Assembly: GCA_900095095.1 (NCBI GenBank)
Contig: FMBT01000303.1
Coordinates: 372,001-436,000 of the forward strand
DNA length: 64,000 bases
Reading direction: 5' to 3'
Origin: Fragilariopsis cylindrus CCMP1102
Taxonomy: Eukaryota > Bacillariophyta > Bacillariophyceae > Bacillariales > Bacillariaceae
Part shown: piece by piece, positions 1-10,776 of the stretch
How the letters are laid out: the number at the start of each line of letters is the position of its first letter
How positions within the stretch are numbered: the first letter of the stretch is position 1
Position numbers and translations under genes: made by a program
Notes under the pieces: model-generated
Database searches by the model: none
Told to the model about the DNA's origin: nothing
The model's input: only the letters and a program-made list of their open reading frames with translations

Positions 1-343
1 AACATTTTCAACCTATGGAGGAGGCGGTTTTCTAGTCGGCGGCGGAAATTTCGGTGGTGGTGGTGGTCGTAAATGTAGGCGGTGGCGATTGCGGTGGTTG
101 CTAGCGGTGGTGGTGGTTGCGATTGATACATTCATCGTTTATTACACCACAGCAAAAGTGAATGATTAATACAGTAGTTATGTTACACTGTTAGAATGAT
201 ATAGCGTTCCCATTTTAGATGAACTAAAGTGATTGATTGATTCAATTTAAAGACTCGTAAATTAAAGATGACATTAATAGCTCTTCTTGGTTAAAGATGT
301 ATTTAATTGTATTTAACTGTATTTTATTGTACTGTATTGTATT

Positions 344-404
344 TTGTATATTGTATATTGTATATTGTATATTGTATATTGTATATTGTATATTGTATAT
401 TGTA
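344..404. repeat. Heptanucleotide microsatellite (TATATTG)n
   Basis: About nine tandem copies of TATATTG, one after another, in gene-free DNA at the left edge. A short minus-strand open frame crosses it but only encodes a Y-N-I-Q-Y-T-I repeat, so it is not counted as a gene. Bases 1-343 are AT-rich with GGT/GGC-type low complexity at 45-120 and hold nothing else recognisable. Confidence 0.9.
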
Positions 405-592
405 TTTCTATTATTATAGCATCCGTGTCTCTTTTTTTGTTGTTGTATTATGAGAGCTATAATATTCTGGATTGAATTCTTCATTTTATAATGTACATAA
501 TATAATCGATTTATATTGTGTGTAGTATATAGTGTGTTTTCATATGCTTATGCAGTTCGAGTGTGTAGTGTGTAGTGTAATTTTATATGCTT

Positions 593-1159
593 TTATGCAG
601 TTCGAGCAGTGACGGGAGTTGCCTTCAATGTTGGTGGTTTCGTTGCAGTTGGAACAAGTACACCGCTCCCAATAATTTTTAATTTATTAAAGAAATTCTT
701 GACCGACAGTGATTTTCCAAATCCTGGTCGTTTTATTTTTTGTTGTTGTTGTGGATCGTTTCTAGATTCTGCTCTTTGTTTTTGTATTTCTAATACCTCT
801 AATGCACATTGCAGGATTTCATTTTGAGTATATCCAGCATCCAATAACATTTGTGATCGTTTCGAAACAGGAATTCTTAAACAAATGTCTTTCTTATTAT
901 TGCTCTTATTATTAATACCGCCGGCACTATTATTACTGGTATTATTTGCTTTATTACGACGACGACGTTTCTTCGCCTTTATGTATTCATATAATTCCAA
1001 ATTCCGTGTAGTTCCAGTATCAACGTAGTAGTCCCAATCGATTGTGATTGGAACACCAGTACAGGCTGGATTATCACCTAATATAATAGGATATTCTCGA
1101 ATGGTAAGATCGCCGAATGTTACTTCCTTCCCTTCTTGACTACTCAATGATTCTGCCAT
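593..1159 (-). CDS. Conserved hypothetical protein, 188 aa, diatom type
   Basis: Function unknown. The N-terminal 45 residues (EYPIILGDNPACTGVPITID, followed by WDY) resemble, from memory, a motif that recurs in many diatom hypothetical proteins; that is recollection, not a search. A basic stretch KKRRRR at about residue 63 could be a nuclear localisation signal. An Asn-rich linker follows, then a likely helical segment (residues 95-125, SQMLLDAGYTQNEILQCALEV) and a basic tail. The ATG at 1159 is the only sensible start, and the frame ends in TAA at 593. It is an uninterrupted single exon with no membrane segment or signal peptide. It is divergent from the kinase gene, with about 1 kb between them. 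Confidence 0.6.
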   Translation of the reverse strand: MAESLSSQEGKEVTFGDLTIREYPIILGDNPACTGVPITIDWDYYVDTGTTRNLELYEYIKAKKRRRRNKANNTSNNSAGGINNKSNNKKDICLRIPVSKRSQMLLDAGYTQNEILQCALEVLEIQKQRAESRNDPQQQQKIKRPGFGKSLSVKNFFNKLKIIGSGVLVPTATKPPTLKATPVTARTA

Positions 1160-2214
1160 ACTTGTAGTGATATTTTAGTGCTCTATTTTGTTGTGTTTCC
1201 TTGCTTTTCATATTTTGTGAGCAAAGAAGCAAACAGAAAGGTAAGCAGAGTGAGTCTTTTTAAATTTTTAATTCCAGTACGGCCTAAAGCAAAGCAGGAA
1301 AGTAAGCGCCTGGTATATGCATTATATATGTTTAATTGATGCTGACATAATTCTCCGTTTTAATTTTAAATCTGACCGATGACTGAATATTTTTGCGAAC
1401 TTCTTTAGTATCATCTATGCATTTATTCTTGTTCGCATTTTCTCTAGACAGCCAAGATTCAAAATCACGGTTTTTCAGGTGCATAACTAATTACTTTAGG
1501 TAGTATGTGAAGGCGAACAGCTAGCGTTTGTGTGTCGTCGATCGTGCATTATTTTCAAGAAAAGATTTCACCCAATCTCAATGGAAAAGTAGTAGGACCT
1601 ACAAGATTTTTTGAGCATTTATCATGCATTGTCTTGAGTCGAGTCGAGTGAGTCGATTCAAATCGACTCATGTCTAGAGTCAATCTTATTCCTTTTCGTT
1701 TTTAGTGCTGTATTTCAGATGATTTTATAATTTCTGTTCCAAGTAAGAACTAGAAGATCCAAAAATTCAACGCTTACCACATGTGGAAAAGGCGAACACC
1801 GATCTTTGTGATGTCGTGCGCGTATCATCATGAACAACTATGTCAATGGAACAATTTGGGTATGAAAGCAAAGATAGAAGATAGATATGCATAGATATTC
1901 ATTCTGCAGCAGTTTCGACACACGACACATTCGGCTTGACTGCTAGACTCTTATCAACAAACGAATATATCTACGACTAGCTAACTAGCTAACTACAGTA
2001 GTTTCGAATACACAAACGTACTGTAAGTGACATACTGTACATGACTGACATCAACTTTGTGTCGTAGTACGTTGTAACGTCGTAACCCCCTACCGTATTT
2101 CTCACCTTAAGATATCTTTCTTCTAAAATCGATATACTTTTTGCTTGCTCTGCTCTGCTCTCTGATACTCTCCTTATCACAGAAGAAGAAGGTAAAAAAA
2201 AAATCAAAATCAAA
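1160..2214. other. Intergenic, divergent promoter region
   Basis: No gene seen. It lies between the hypothetical gene at 593-1159 (-) and the kinase gene (+), so it should carry both promoters. A GAGTC-rich patch with internal inverted repeats sits at about 1635-1680, and CTAGCTAA repeats at about 1976-1994. No TATA box was assigned with confidence. Confidence 0.5.
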
Positions 2215-5200
2215 ATGACAGAAGAAGAAGAAGATACTGCACCACCAAACAAAGAAATTGGGGGAGGAAAAATTGTTAGAGCAATGATGAAAAAGGTTAG
2301 TCTAGAGGGTGCTGTGAAAGGTCTTGATGGTGCAGTGAAAGCATCAGTAGATAATATAAAAAATGTTACAAATGAATTAACAAAAGTTATATTTGCAAGA
2401 CCATTAATATTTAAAAAAGATTATGTACCACCATCACATGCTGCTGCTAATGCTCAAAGTAAAGGCGAAGGTGATTCATCACAAATATTGAATGATAAGG
2501 ATGAAGAATTTTTAACGAGTGTTGTTACACATCATGCTGATTTTGTATTAAGTAATTTAAATCCAAAAGAAGTACAAACATTAATAAGAGCAATGGAATC
2601 AATTACATTTAATGCCGGTCAGGTTGTTATTAAACAGGGTGATGTAGGTGATTATTTATATGTTGTAAAAGAAGGATATGTGAAATTTTTTATTGACGAC
2701 AAAGAAGTTGGTGGTATTGATAGTAATGATCGTACTAAGCAAGGTCCTGGTACAGTTGTTGGTGAATTAGCGTTACTTTATGATTGTCCACGTGCAGCAA
2801 CTGTGATTACTGATACAGAATGTTTATTTTACAGAGTTAGTCAAGATACATTCCGACGCATACAAGCATCATTCGTATTATTGGAAGATAATGAAACACG
2901 TACACTCATTAAAAATACAAGATTATTTGAAAATTTACCACCAAAAATAATTAAGGAATTATCTAAATATTTATTTCAAAAAACATTCTTGAAAAATGAA
3001 TATTTAGTTAAAAAAGGTGACACGATGGATGAATTATACTTCATAAAAAATGGTAGAATTGAAGTTAAAGATTTAGTTATAGGTGAAAAACAATATGCTA
3101 ATATAACATTTAATCCAGGTGAATCTTTTGGTGAAAGATCAGTAGTATTAAATGAACGTGCACCAGGTGATGCTGTTGCATTAACAAACGGTATCGTGTG
3201 GGTATTAACACGTGAAAGATTCTATCATTGTTTAAATGGATTAGATTTATATCAAATGATTCAACATTCAGTAGATCGTAAACTTCTTGTAAGTTTTTTT
3301 ATGTTTAGTCTATATATTTTATATTATATATATAATTTTGTTGGTCTCTCTCTCTCTCTCTTCTCACACACAATAAATTTCCTTTTTTTTTCCCTACCTT
3401 CCTTCCTCCCTTGTCCATTTACGACGAATGACACCTCCAATTTTCACTCTCTCTACTCGATTCAACTCAAATCGATTCAATTCAAATCAATTCAAATAAA
3501 CTCGATTCAACTCAATTCAACATAATTCAACTCAATTCAACTTAATTCAACTTAATTCAACTCGATTCGACTCAATTCAACTCAATTCAATTCAACTCAA
3601 TTCAACTCAATTCAACTCAATTCAACTCACTTCATCTCACTTCATCTCACTTCATCTCACTTCATCTCAATTACTCGATTCAACTCGATATAACTCACTT
3701 CAACTCGATTCAACTCGATTCAACTCGATATAACTCAACTCTTCCGCATATATAACATAAATAAAAATATCCTAAATGATAGTCAGCAATGCCTATTATT
3801 GCACATTCTGATATTGATCGTGTTGAAATTGATCAAATGTGTGATATGTTTACACATATTACATTACAACCTGGTGAAATATTAGCAAATGTTGGTGATC
3901 AAGTCGAGCCTGCTATATACTTTGTAAAGTCAGTCAATGATTTGACTGGTGGATATATTCAACTATCTAAAAAGATGGTGAACTAACTAGAACTATTGGT
4001 CCATCAGATGGTTTTGGTTTTGGTCGTAGTGCATTAATATTAGCTAACATTGAAGATAGTAGTACTGCTGCAGCATATGGTAAGGAACATGGACTATCGT
4101 CATTAGATACAGATAAGGCTATTTTAAAAGCTAGAGATTCTTTAGGATATAAATCAATTGTTACAGCCCATACAACTGCAATTGCGATGGGTACTGAACC
4201 AGTACATTTACGCAAATTATCTTTACATGATGTCCGAAATACTATATATGATGAACTTCGATTAGGTAAAGATTATCGTAAAAATCGATCCCATAAACAG
4301 GATGTTACAAAGGATACATTAGAAAAGAAACGTCTTTTAGGACAAGGTTCATTTGGACAAGTTTGGTTATGTAGAGAACCGAAGTTGGATGAACCATACG
4401 CACTAAAAATACAATACAAACGTGAATTAATTGATCAACATCAAGCAGGTGGTGTAATAAAAGAAAAACGTATTATGGAAAAAATGAATCATCCATTTGT
4501 TATGGGTATAGTTAATTCACAAGCAGATACATCATGTTTATATATGGTAATGGACTTAGTCCCTGGTGGTGAATTAAGTAGTCAAATGCGTAATGCAGAC
4601 CGTCCAAACTTAAGTGAAAAATCTGCAAAGTTTTATGCCGCTTGTATGTTAGAAGGTTTATCCTATATGCATCGACGTGATTATGTTTATAGAGATTTAA
4701 AAGGTGAAAATGTTATGATTGATCGTGATGGATATTGTGTTATTATTGATTTAGGATTTGGTACGTAAACGATAAAAATGAAATTGAAATTCAACAAAGT
4801 TCTCTTGTCGTTTCTGTTTTTGTTTTTGATCATGCCATCATGTGGCATGGCTTGTCTATAACTTGATATTCTCATCACACATGTTACGCTATCGACTGGT
4901 ATTCTTACACGTGTCGTCTATCGGTAAATCTTTGCCTTCTTCTCATCGCTACTCCAAACCTCTCAACCATTAAAAATAAAAATAAACAGCTAAATTCGTC
5001 CCAGACAAGACATTCACCTTCTGTGGTACACCTATTTTCATTGTAAGTAGCTAAAATTTGTGCCGAGTGGGAATCAGCATCGTCGGAGATATGAATGAAA
5101 CGCGATATCGTCGGCAGGCACGTCAAAAGACGATACATTCTAACATATGTTTCTCTCCTCCAAATTATAATCACAAATCACAAAACAGGCACCGGAAGTC

Positions 5201-5689
5201 GTTATGAATAAAGGACATGACAAATCTGCTGATATTTGGTCATTAGGTGTTATGATATATGAAATGTTATTCGGAACGAATCCATTCTTTGATTATAATG
5301 ATCCAACGATTGATCAACGCACGTTATTCAAACGAATTGTGAAGGGAAAATTCCAACGTCCACAGAAACAAAGTGCAATTGAGGCATATAAAAATGTTAG
5401 TGATGACGCAAAAGATTTAATCAAAAAATTATTAGTTGTGGATGTAACAAAACGATTAGGATGTATGTCACGGGTTGATTTAGATATTCGTGACCATCCA
5501 TGGTTTTCTAATCCAGACACTGGTATTGATTTTGGTAAATTATATAGAAAAGAAATCATTGCACCATGGATACCAACAATAGAAAGTCCATTTGATGGTA
5601 ATAACTTTAGTGTACAACGTGAACGAAATAAATCTAAATTAAGACCATTAAGTGACCGTGAACAAAAACAATTTGAAGAATTCTGTTAA
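2215..5689 (+). CDS. cGMP-dependent-type protein kinase (PKG), 4 exons, one frameshift
   Basis: Ser/Thr kinase gated by cyclic-nucleotide domains in the same chain. Exons are 2215-3288, 3783-4760, 4990-5042 and 5189-5689; donors are GTAAGT, GTACGT and GTAAGT, and phases agree. The first cyclic-nucleotide-binding domain has its phosphate-binding cassette near residue 182 (GELALLYDCPRAATV). The second has its cassette near 305 (FGERSVVLNERAPGDA). A third, degenerate one lies at about 365-470. The kinase domain has the Gly loop LGQGSFGQV near 542, YRDLKGEN near 659 (Pro changed to Gly), DLG for DFG, then CGTPIF, APE and DIWSLG. Exon 2 contains a frameshift at the A5 run 3969-3973. One more A would continue the third domain (SKKDGELT) and give 868 codons. 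Domain order says PKG rather than PKA. The ligand could be cGMP or cAMP; the sequence does not decide it. Confidence 0.9.
3457..3740 (+). repeat. Pentamer satellite (TTCAACTCAA) in kinase intron 1
   Basis: Degenerate tandem array of TTCAA and CTCAA pentamers, with CTCGA and CTTCA variants, filling most of the 494-base first intron of the kinase gene. The same pentamer family occurs at 53305-53330 and, inverted, at 60421-60457. It pushes this intron well beyond the 105-311 bases of the other introns in the window. Confidence 0.9.
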
Positions 5690-5973
5690 GAAGGGAATAA
5701 AAAATAAATTAATGAAGAAAAATATGAAAAACGAGAACGAAGAAAGAGAAGAAGTAATACAGTAATCAGGATAATACAATTAATGTGAGGAGGGGGTCGC
5801 GATTGATGTGGCGCAATTACTGAATGGCACTGCGGCGCTTGCTCCGTGCTGTATGCCTGCTGCTGCTGCTACTCTGTTTCTCTATTCCACTGTCGTTGCT
5901 TAAAGTTGAAGCGAAAAGGAAAGAAAATTATGTAGTAAAGAAATAGATTTAAAAATACATGTTGGTAGTGGAG

Positions 5974-6004
<31 letters not shown>

Positions 6005-6454
6005 TTACCTCTCTATCTACCGTATATATGTTTGCAATTGAAAGTATATGTAGCGTAGATCAGGGGTCCATTGAAAAATTATTATCCCTGGCGTACATAA
6101 AATATAAACAATTGCTCGACTTGTATTGTGGTGGTAGCATTACAAAATGTAGTAGATTTTTCTTTTTTAATAGTCCATAAGTCCTTTCACGACTCACTCG
6201 GCCGGACTCGACAACAACTGAAACTGTAGCGCTACAATGTAATAGAGATGAAAACAATACCGGAAACAAATTGAATTTAAACTGCTTGCTATAATAGAGA
6301 GAAATTACCCAATGCAACTGAAATATTACGTGCTGATAAGTGTTTAGGTAAATGTAAACTTTGCTATGTAAATCTTCTAAGTATATAATATCTAACGTGA
6401 AGAATGACATGCATATCGAGTGAGACAGACTGTACAATCATAATCTGTAATCAT
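5690..6454. other. Intergenic between convergent genes, with (CT)n tract
   Basis: No gene seen. It holds the 3' ends of the kinase (+) and terminal oxidase (-) genes, a (CT)n microsatellite at about 5974-5998, and a CTG-rich patch near 5856. Short open frames here have no protein-like character. Confidence 0.5.
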
Positions 6455-8008
6455 TCATGCATCCATTTCACTACCCATATTCATATTCATGCCATCCATC
6501 ATTTCACTATTATTGATATTAATTGCTTCACTCCATTCCTTCCACATTTTACGTTTATATTCTGCTGCTGCTGCTGTAGTTTCATAGTTGTCATTATTGT
6601 CGTTGTCGTCCTTTCTATTATTATCATTATTATCATTATTATCATTATATTTATATTTTTCATGTGATGAGACAACTTTCGTACCGAATTTTGCATAGTC
6701 TTGACATGCTTGCATAGTTTTAACATGTTCCCCTTCATCAATAGCAATATTAGTAAACACATCTAATAATGTATCACATGGTGGACGACGTGATCCTGGT
6801 GCACGTGTTGTTTGAAAATCATCAAACATATATAAATCACCATATTTATAATATGAAACAGCCACAGATGGTGGTGGTAATTCACTAAGACGTTGTTTAT
6901 TTACTTTTACAAATGTTGTATAGGTATCAACAGCATGGGCTTCTAATAATTCCATAAATTGATAGGCAATTCTTGGTGAACCTAAATATACTAAAATTAA
7001 GAACCAATAATATAAAAATGCGGTATGGTATGCTACAAAACGATCGGACCATTTAGTATTACCACCTAAACTTTCCATTATCAATAAATGATGTAATTCA
7101 TTCCAATCTTCTGCACTATGTATTTTACGTAATTCTACTGCACGAAACCACCCAAAACTTTCATATAGGTGGAGCATGCTAACATATGAAAAGTATGGTA
7201 TACGTGCAATAGTTTCTAAGAACCAAAATCTTTGTATTGGTCTATTATCAAATAAATTATCTAATACCAAGCATCCCAAGTCATATAATGTTTGACTAAC
7301 AGGATGTGAATCCACTTTACCACCATTATTATTACGTTCAATTTCTGCATTTTTAACAGATTCATTGGTTAATATAAAATTTAAACAATCTGGTAAACGA
7401 TCTTCTTTATCTACTGATTTTTGTCTTTTATACCAATTATTTGTAATCCTTCTTTTATTATATCTGATCCTTGTTTTATAAAATTATTATATGCTAACAT
7501 ATAGGATGCATCTGGTTTTGTACCAACTGCCGAATAACTTTCATATTCATAGGCATCTATATAATATGGATCACACTATTCCAATCAATATTATTTTCCA
7601 TTTGGGATGCAATAGTAGCAGTTTCTTTGGCTATATTAGCAATTGTTGCAGCAGAGGATGCTTTATTACAATTTGTTCCACTAGATGATTTACTATCACA
7701 TAATTCCTTTTCTAATTCCTTTTCTAATTCTGATCCTAATCCTGATTCATGTAGTAATGATAGTTGTCGACGATGATGATGATGATGATTCTTGTTGTTG
7801 ATTTTGTTGTTGTTGTAATCCCGCCGAATCATATTAGTAGAAGTATGAGATCCATGCTGATGCAAAGAAAATCCGGATACTAGTACGCTACTACCAACAT
7901 GTTAGCTATAAGCACGAATGTGGCTGCGAAGAATGCTGCGGCAACAAAGAATGACGACGAAGCAGTAGTAGCAGTTTTAGATTCACTACGACGGTAATAA
8001 CACATCAT
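6455..8008 (-). CDS. Plastid terminal oxidase (PTOX/alternative oxidase family), three frameshifts
   Basis: Di-iron quinol oxidase that moves electrons from plastoquinol to oxygen in the plastid. The iron ligands are visible: LETIARIPYF, the E-x-x-H in WNELHH, MESLG, LLEAHAVDTY and DEGEHVKTM. The N-terminus begins at ATG 8008 with a hydrophobic signal-like stretch followed by VSGFSL, which fits the diatom plastid signal with Phe after cleavage. The frame changes three times: between about 7883 and 7895, at about 7569-7576 and at about 7432-7444. Each is what one missing base would cause, and protein-like sequence continues across each break. The catalytic part, 7420 down to 6455, is intact. 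The C-terminus has an Asp/Asn-rich insert at 6560-6650. Mitochondrial AOX is the alternative, but the N-terminus and the spacing favour PTOX. Confidence 0.85.
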
Positions 8009-10317
8009 CCTTGTCTTGTCCTGTATTTTTTTATCTTAATATTACTATTATTTTTGAAGGTTTGTTGGTTTATTGAAGACTATATAAGGACGAATGGCGA
8101 GAATAATACCAATACTCAACTGATTCGTATGTTGCTATCGCCCGTAACAGCGTTATGGGATTGGCTGTTACTCGTGATGGAGATGGAGATTGATGTGTCT
8201 TCGATTCATTCATGCATTTTTTTTTGTCGTTGGTACAAATTTTCTACGGCACTATGTATGGAGTTCTGCTCGCAAGCAGGATTGATTGATTTGATTTGAT
8301 TTGATTCGATTTGATATTTGCTTGCTGTTGTTCTTTTCTTGTTCTCCTCGATTTATCTTGTTTGTGTGGCTAAAATAAATAAATAATGATGTGAAAGATA
8401 CTTTTCATTACAAGCGGAAGAGATCACATAAAACGTCCGTCCTTCGTACTTACTCTTACAAAATAAAATAACAGTCTTTTTGGAAGGGAAAGAGTTGTTT
8501 GAATGAAATTATTAAACCATGAGAGCGACGGAAGGACGTTTTAGGAATGGATTGTCTTATTCAGTTTGAAGGCAGATGTCACAGACACTCCTTCCGTCGA
8601 CTGATTGATTCGTGAAAGGACTTAGTTACTACAAAAAAAACCCTATATTTTGTACCACAAGTCGAGCTAAGTTACTGTATATTATAACGCTAGGGATAGT
8701 AAATTCAATAATTAGCACAACCTGGTGCTTATCTTATTAAGTCTATAATTGATATTTTACATAGCATACGGTAAACCCTTCTGTTCCTATGTCCACAAAA
8801 TTTGCTTTCCTTGCCATCAACAAAGCAGAGCAATGGAAGGTCTGTACATCCGGTGCAGCATGCCGTAATGACCTAAGCAATAGTAGATATGATTGATACG
8901 ATAGACTAGTACGTGGTATGCATACTAGTAGGAAGCACAAGACTAAAGAAGAAAGAAAGAATACTAACAGACAAAGGCGCTCTGTTATTGTGTAAACCAG
9001 AGACCAGATTAATATTGGCTTTAGGTGGGTTACTTATTTTATACTTAGTATTATGATGGATGATATTGTCAAAATTGGAGTAGGAACATTTCTTATACTT
9101 TAGCAAAACCATTTTAAATCTGGGCATCAATGCTAGAATTTGCAGAATGAAACACATAGACCAACAACTACGCACACCACGTTTTCCTACTACAGTTACT
9201 CTGATATGTGGTGTGGTTGACTATTCATTTATTTGGGAAAAGCCGATGCTTATATATATATATATATATATGTGTATATATACAGAATAAACTACCACTT
9301 AATACCTGCCTACCCTCCTAGACCATTAAAAACAGAATGATACACGTAGAACAGCAAGTGCACACATATCATTTTTCCTACAGCTGCTCTGGATTTATTT
9401 ACAGGGGGGGGGGGGGGGGAGCTTGCCGGTGGTAGCAAGTAATATACATGATATACCTCATTTGAATATGGAGATGATAAGAACACTTTGTGTGCCTACC
9501 TGATATCATTGAGTTGTTACACATGCTGATGATGTGTACAGTGCATGTATGCAACTTGACTTGTTGTTCCACGCACCTTCACATGATAATGATGTGTGTA
9601 CAGTGCACATTTTGATAATGTACAGTATGTGCACTATATATGCGTATATTGGACCTGTGTTAGATTTCATTGTGAACTCTGTATGTACGTTGCCTACCTG
9701 TTGGCATCATCATTCATGCTCCTGTTCCTGCTAAATCTACCTGCTGTTGTCTATGCATATTCTACTGTAGTTCCACATGGTTGCCATCATACCTGCTGTT
9801 GTTCATGCATACAATATTGTCCTTTAGCATGACATGATAACATATCTAGTACCAATGTTGTTGTTGTTGTTGCATATATTATATATGAGGGGACTGCTAA
9901 TTACTGACCCTAATTCTGCGTAGAAACAATATAATGTTGGCTAGGCGTACAAGGGGACTACTGAGCCTACTTCTGCGCAAAAACAAAAATCTGTACAGGC
10001 ATTAGGTAAATAATGTGCTTATTCTTAGTTGTGTTAGGTCTAATGTTAAAATTTGTGTACTGCTGTGTGGCAGACTGCCTACCTATCTGTTATTCACCTC
10101 TTCACCCCACCAACAATAAATGAAAGCTGTTCAGCTATACCACCACAAGAAGGATGAACTCTAATACTAAGATAAGGTAGGTAGTCCCCCTGACCACCTG
10201 GCATAATATTCAGTTACTACATACATACAGTGATAGTGGATACACCTCAGCAGACAGAAATTGTACACAAAGCATGATTTGTTTGTGCAAGCAATATGGT
10301 TGTTGTTGTTGTTGTTG
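8009..10317. other. Gene-free region with simple repeats
   Basis: About 2.3 kb with no convincing gene. It contains TTGAT/TTTGAT repeats at 8278-8312, (TA)n at about 9250-9285, the interspersed repeat copies listed separately (8990-9470), a GTT run at about 9855-9872, and a second GTT run at about 10299-10317 that abuts element A. Short frames of 65-90 codons here look random. Confidence 0.5.
8990..9470. repeat. Interspersed non-coding repeat, locus 1
   Basis: Sequence at 8992-9090 (GTAAACCAGAGA, GGCTTTAGGTGGGTT, TCAAAATTGG in that order) is alignable by eye with 46318-46415. Units at about 9140-9215 and 9332-9470 (ACAGAATGATACAC, GAACAGC, CACACATATCA, TTTTCCTACAGCTGCTCT) match units at 46920-47020 and 47057-47205. 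The 9332 unit is interrupted by a 16-G run at 9404-9419. No protein or terminal repeat was recognised. It could be the remains of a non-autonomous transposon. Confidence 0.6.
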
Positions 10318-10708
10318 TGTTGAAATACAGTAATCGCAACACCGTGGATATTGGTATGTTGCTTATTACGTAAGTAATGCTTGAAGATACTAGAGTGATA
10401 TATAGGTTTGAATACTATGTATGGCTAGCTTATTAACTTGTTGTTATTATTTACCTATTGCATAAGTTCTATAATAAATAATGACCAACATTGATTGACA
10501 ATCCGAGGTGCCGATGGAGGTGCTTACATTACATTAACGCAATGTAAATACGACACATCTTTTCTCTTCAATTGTCAACCACACGATAATGTGCAGCATA
10601 TATATATTTATTGTGAGGAAACAACATGCGCAGGTGTCATGTCATGACACGATGACTGTTGTAAAAAACCCCACACACACGGGACTCGTAATAATTGAAT
10701 CCCCAACA
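10318..10708 (-). repeat. LTR of element A, left copy (3' LTR)
   Basis: 391 bases, TGTTGAAATA to CCCCAACA on the plus strand. It differs from the right copy by A instead of T in GGCTAGC near 10428, and by a 4-base shorter palindrome near 10637 (GTGTCATGTCATGACAC). Confidence 0.95.
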
Positions 10709-10715
10709 CACTCCT

Positions 10716-10751
10716 ACATTCGCATTGATGTGATAGCATCAATGCGAATGT
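10716..10751 (-). promoter_or_regulatory. Perfect 15-bp hairpin beside the 3' LTR of element A
   Basis: Arms 10716-10730 (ACATTCGCATTGATG) and 10737-10751 are exact reverse complements around the 6-base loop TGATAG. It lies between the pol stop and the 3' LTR, beside the short purine stretch GTAGGAGTG that would be the polypurine tract. The role is unknown; RNA stability, polypurine-tract presentation or 3' processing are all inference. Confidence 0.85.
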
Positions 10752-10776
10752 AATCAATATGTCCCTTCCATTCAAT

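Noticed and set aside
3960-3990. Programmed frameshift in the kinase gene
   Set aside because: The site is a plain A5 run with no slippery heptamer or downstream structure seen; one missing base is simpler.
7420-7900. Short introns explaining the terminal oxidase frame changes
   Set aside because: Protein-like sequence continues without a gap across each break and no donor/acceptor pair of suitable spacing is present.
8054-8299. 81-codon plus-strand frame upstream of the terminal oxidase
   Set aside because: Composition follows the surrounding repeats, and no motif or homologous feel was found.
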